From SLFT01 sp964493075 (lineage in GTDB: Bacteria; Hydrogenedentota; Hydrogenedentia; Hydrogenedentales; CAITNO01), in the NCBI GenBank assembly GCA_964493075.1, contig CAZBNU010000170.1, positions 1 through 9,158 on the forward strand: DNA of 9,158 bases. Direction: 5' to 3'. Shown in pieces: positions 6,211-9,158 of the stretch; positions within the stretch are counted from its first letter, which is position 1, and each line of letters starts with the position of its first letter. The translations under genes and the position numbers were made by a program. The notes under the pieces are model-generated. The model saw only the letters and a program-made list of their open reading frames with translations. It ran no database searches and was not told the DNA's origin.

Positions 6211-9117
6211 TCAACGCAGGCGGAGCATCAGGTTCTTAATATCATTGATGATAATATACATGGAAGGAACAATAAGTAGGACGATGAAGGTGGAAAACAG
6301 GATGCCGTAGCCGAGTGACAGTGCCATGGGTATGAGGAAGCGCGCCTGACGGGAGGTTTCAAAAATCATGGGGGCAAGACCGCCGAATGTAGTCAGGGTT
6401 GTAAGCATGATAGGTCGGAACCGCTGGGTGGCCGCCTTGTAAATGGCTTCAAGGGGCGGCACTCCCTCCTGTCGGTTATGGTAATTTGCAAAACTGATCA
6501 TAACCAGCGCGTCATTGACTACTACACCTGATAAGGCCACAATACCGAACATGCTGGGAATGCACAAATCAAAGCCCATGATTAGATGGCCAAGAAATGC
6601 GCCTACAACACCATAGGGAATGCTCAGCATCACAATCAACGGCTGCAAATAACTCCGGAACGGTATGGCGAGCATGGCGTAAATGGCCAGTAATGCCAGC
6701 AGAAAGGTAGTTCTCAGACTGCCCATACTCTCCCGTATGTCCGCCTGGTGTCCTTCAAAACTATAGGTCAGCCCTGGATAACGCCGTATCAATGCTGGCA
6801 ACACATTTTGCGAGATATCGGCAAGCACTTCCGGTGCGCGACTGCGGGGCGTTACATCCGCCGATACCTGTACCACGCGCCGCCCATTCCTGCGTTCAAT
6901 GGTGGTATAGGCGCGTCCCCGTTCCATAATTGCAATATCCCTGAAAGGTACAAAGGTGCCGCTGGGTGTACGAATCATGAGATCGTATATCATCTGCTCC
7001 GACCTCCGGTCCTGGAGAGGCAGGCGTACCATAACTTTTATTTCGTTGCGGCCCCGTTGCTGACGCAACACCTCGGCACCGTAGAAAGCATTGCGCACCT
7101 GACGTGCAACATCACGCGCTGCAAGACCCAGGCTTTTGCCTTCCGGCTTCAAGGTGAAGTCTATTTGTTGCTTCCCGGGACGAAATCCATCGTCAACATC
7201 CTCAACACCGTCATACTCGGCCACATCAACCGCCAAGTCTTTGCTTGCCTGTTCAAGCGTTTCCATGCTCCGATGGCTCAATTCAACTGTGATGGGACGC
7301 CCACGCCCGCCAGGCCCACCCGTATCAGCGGCAAAACGCATGTACTCCAGGCCGGATATTTCACCTACAAGTTCACGCCAACGGCGGGTAAACTCCTCCG
7401 TACCCATAATATTTTCTCTAATCTCGGGGTCTGCCAGTGAAGCGCGTACACGCCCAACATGTCCACCGCCATCCTGCCCTATATCGGTGGAAATGCTGAC
7501 TAACAGTTCGGGGTGCCCGATTTCTTCTACCAGTCGCTTCGCGCCTGCCTCAATTTTTGCCACCGCAGCCTCGGTTCTTGCAACAGGCGATCCATAAGGA
7601 AGCATTACAGTAGCATCAGAATAATCAGACTCCACCACAGGAAATAATTGGAACCCCATGCGGCCACTGAAAGCATAGGAAGTAGTCAATGCTAATAGGC
7701 TCATGGCAAAAAGAATTGTCAGATAACGATGACGCATGGAAAAGGACAACACCGGACCGTAACGATGATAAATCCACCAGGTAAACCCGTTGCTAAAACC
7801 TTGTTGCCGTGCGTGAAGCCACCGATTGATACCTGTACGGTTCCGTTCCCGTTCGTGCCCCAGATGGGCCGGCAGTATAAAAACACATTCCAGCAGCGAA
7901 ATTGTGAATACAACACAAACCACTACGGGGATCATTCGGAATATATTACCCGTGATGCCAGGGATAAAGTATATGGGCAGGAATGCCGCAATGTTGGTCA
8001 GGATACTAAAGGTTACAGGAACACTGACGTCAGCTACGCCCTTGATTGCCGCCGCCATCGGCGAAAGTCCCTGCTGCCGATAGTAGTAGATATTTTCCCC
8101 CACTACAATGGCGTCGTCCACCACAATGCCCAGGGCAATAATATAGGCGAACAGAGACATCATATTGATGGTAATGCCGACCACAGGCAGCAAAAGGAAA
8201 GAGCCCATGAAGGAAATCGGGATGCCCATCATCACCCAGAATGCCAGACGCGCTTCCAGAAACAAGCCGAGCAGCACCAGCACCAGCACCAACCCAAAAG
8301 CGCCATTCTTCAGCAGCAACTGCACCCGCTGCCGGTAGATATCCGAACGGTCCCATTCAATTGCTGTTTCCATTCCAGGGGGCATATAAGGCACAAACTC
8401 TTTAAGTTGCTCGCGCACCGCATCAGCCACCTGTATGGGCGTCTCATTTCCAATGCGGTATACCTCCAGCATCACCGCGTTACAACCGTTGTAGCGTGAG
8501 AATCGGTCTGTATCAGCAAAACTGTCATCTATACGGGCAATGTCTCGAAGCAATACCTTACTGCCATCCTCTGTAACGAGTACAGGCAGCTCAGCAAATT
8601 CCTTCCCATAATCCCGTCGCTCCGTAAGACGCACCAGCACCTCGCCAGCACCTGTTTTCAGGCCGCCCGCTGGAATATCCGCAGAGGAGGCTGCCAGGCG
8701 CGCCGCAATATCGGCAAGGGTAAGGCCATAGCGCCGCAATTCATCCTGGGAAGGCTCAATGCTTATCTCAAGCGGAGGCACCCCTTCAAGGTCTACCTGG
8801 GTAATGTCGGGAGACTGTAGCAAGAAATCCCGCAGATTTTCCCCTGTGCGATGAAGCACTGCGGTGGAAGCATCACCGTACAGCACTACAGAAAGCACCT
8901 CGCGGCGCACCTGGTTGATGCGCACCTCCGGCTCTTCTGCTTCCTCGGGAAAGGTGATGATGCGGTCTATTTCACTCTTCACCTCCTGGGCAAGACGATA
9001 GACATTTGCGCCCCGCAGTAATTCGATGAGGATATAGCCACCACTTTCCCGTGCGGTTCCGGTGATTTCGTAAACCCCATCAAGATTACGAACAGCCTCC
9101 TCGCCCACTGACTGCAT
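6211..9117 (-). CDS. RND-family efflux transporter permease (AcrB-like), N-terminus missing
   Basis: RND permeases are proton-driven inner-membrane trimers that pass drugs, lipids or other compounds to an outer-membrane channel. The 968 codons show periplasmic porter segments (about 1-260 and 485-795) and eleven transmembrane helices: roughly 271-287, 293-315, 321-341, 366-388, 392-416, 463-483, 801-820, 825-848, 852-876, 901-919 and 926-955. GIVVDDAIVVGEN in TM4 carries Asp334 and Asp335, matching the proton-relay pair of AcrB. In TM10 the AcrB lysine is replaced by Asn868 (VVNDALVM), as in some other RND branches. Full-length members have about 1040 residues, so TM1 and the start of the porter domain, some 70-80 residues, are missing. 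The ATG at 9117 has no ribosome-binding site, and an in-frame TGA lies 21 bases upstream. Residues similar to the missing part occur in another frame just upstream, so the gene looks frameshifted rather than truly starting here. Adaptor and outer-membrane partners are not in the window. The EF-hand gene follows downstream. Substrate unknown. Confidence 0.9.
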   Translation of the reverse strand: MQSVGEEAVRNLDGVYEITGTARESGGYILIELLRGANVYRLAQEVKSEIDRIITFPEEAEEPEVRINQVRREVLSVVLYGDASTAVLHRTGENLRDFLLQSPDITQVDLEGVPPLEISIEPSQDELRRYGLTLADIAARLAASSADIPAGGLKTGAGEVLVRLTERRDYGKEFAELPVLVTEDGSKVLLRDIARIDDSFADTDRFSRYNGCNAVMLEVYRIGNETPIQVADAVREQLKEFVPYMPPGMETAIEWDRSDIYRQRVQLLLKNGAFGLVLVLVLLGLFLEARLAFWVMMGIPISFMGSFLLLPVVGITINMMSLFAYIIALGIVVDDAIVVGENIYYYRQQGLSPMAAAIKGVADVSVPVTFSILTNIAAFLPIYFIPGITGNIFRMIPVVVCVVFTISLLECVFILPAHLGHERERNRTGINRWLHARQQGFSNGFTWWIYHRYGPVLSFSMRHRYLTILFAMSLLALTTSYAFSGRMGFQLFPVVESDYSDATVMLPYGSPVARTEAAVAKIEAGAKRLVEEIGHPELLVSISTDIGQDGGGHVGRVRASLADPEIRENIMGTEEFTRRWRELVGEISGLEYMRFAADTGGPGGRGRPITVELSHRSMETLEQASKDLAVDVAEYDGVEDVDDGFRPGKQQIDFTLKPEGKSLGLAARDVARQVRNAFYGAEVLRQQRGRNEIKVMVRLPLQDRRSEQMIYDLMIRTPSGTFVPFRDIAIMERGRAYTTIERRNGRRVVQVSADVTPRSRAPEVLADISQNVLPALIRRYPGLTYSFEGHQADIRESMGSLRTTFLLALLAIYAMLAIPFRSYLQPLIVMLSIPYGVVGAFLGHLIMGFDLCIPSMFGIVALSGVVVNDALVMISFANYHNRQEGVPPLEAIYKAATQRFRPIMLTTLTTFGGLAPMIFETSRQARFLIPMALSLGYGILFSTFIVLLIVPSMYIIINDIKNLMLRLR

Positions 9118-9157
9118 TTGGCATATAGGCGTATTTCATACTTGCAAGATTCTCAAA
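9086..9157 (-). pseudogene. Possible out-of-frame fragment of the RND N-terminal region
   Basis: A minus-strand frame open from the window edge reads FENLASMKYAYMPNA (9157-9113) before running to a stop at 9088-9086. The F...YMPNA spacing resembles the segment before the conserved P-x-A-x-P-E-E-V-E motif of RND permeases. The RND frame resumes with QSVGEEAVRNLDGV, which normally follows that motif by about six residues. A loss of about 20 bases near 9113 would explain both the missing motif and the frame change. The match is short and comes from remembered family patterns, so it is tentative. Confidence 0.4.
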
Positions 9158-9158
9158 G

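Noticed and set aside
8273..8290. Three tandem AGCACC units, a possible microsatellite.
   Set aside because: They encode the alternating Val-Leu of a transmembrane helix (LVLVLV) in the RND permease; three copies within conserved coding sequence need no further explanation.
7729..8499. Plus-strand open frame of 256 codons, and another of 230 codons at 6748-7440, opposite the RND gene.
   Set aside because: Both are antisense to conserved RND sequence; the predicted residues are rich in His, Gln and Arg without domain structure, as expected from reversed coding sequence.

Overview
The window looks like a stretch of chromosome from an uncultured, Gram-negative-type bacterium. It carries exported proteins with signal peptides, an inner-membrane RND pump and a secreted EF-hand protein. 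The best taxonomic hint is the C-terminal tail of that EF-hand protein, with two copies of D-x-x-G-D-W-R-I-x-L-x-E-L-L-R-I-I-Q-L-Y-N followed by a DGY element. From memory this tail type is common in Candidatus Hydrogenedentes (Hydrogenedentota) and seen in some PVC-related bacteria. A DUF4838 secreted protein fits the same groups. The assignment is inference, not a search result.

Layout, left to right. Positions 1-686 (minus strand) hold the N-terminal 228 codons of a DprA/Smf-family DNA-processing protein, cut by the window edge. It starts with TTG 20 bases after the stop of the next gene. Positions 707-3247 (minus) encode an 846-residue secreted DUF4838 protein with a glycosidase-type N-terminal domain. 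A 140-base divergent intergenic region separates it from an SMP-30/gluconolactonase-like gene (3388-4257, plus). That gene converges on the next one across a 69-base gap containing a hairpin with T-runs on both sides. Positions 4327-6099 (minus) encode a secreted protein with ten EF-hand-like loops, a beta-rich domain and a two-copy dockerin-like tail. Positions 6211-9117 (minus) encode most of an RND-family inner-membrane transporter. Its reading frame lacks the first transmembrane helix and appears frameshifted near 9113.

The DUF4838 protein and the lactonase-like protein are divergently arranged and both point to handling of sugar acids or other carbohydrates. The RND pump and the EF-hand protein are in tandem on one strand and could be co-transcribed, but no functional link is evident. 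dprA probably rides on the DUF4838 transcript without a metabolic link.

The most notable structure is in the EF-hand protein. Its ten N-terminal calcium-binding-type loops fall into a super-repeat of about 128 residues: two full four-loop modules plus a half module. Each full module is framed by a matching pair of cysteines, and the half module lacks both. I found no CRISPR array, tRNA, rRNA, insertion sequence or defence system.
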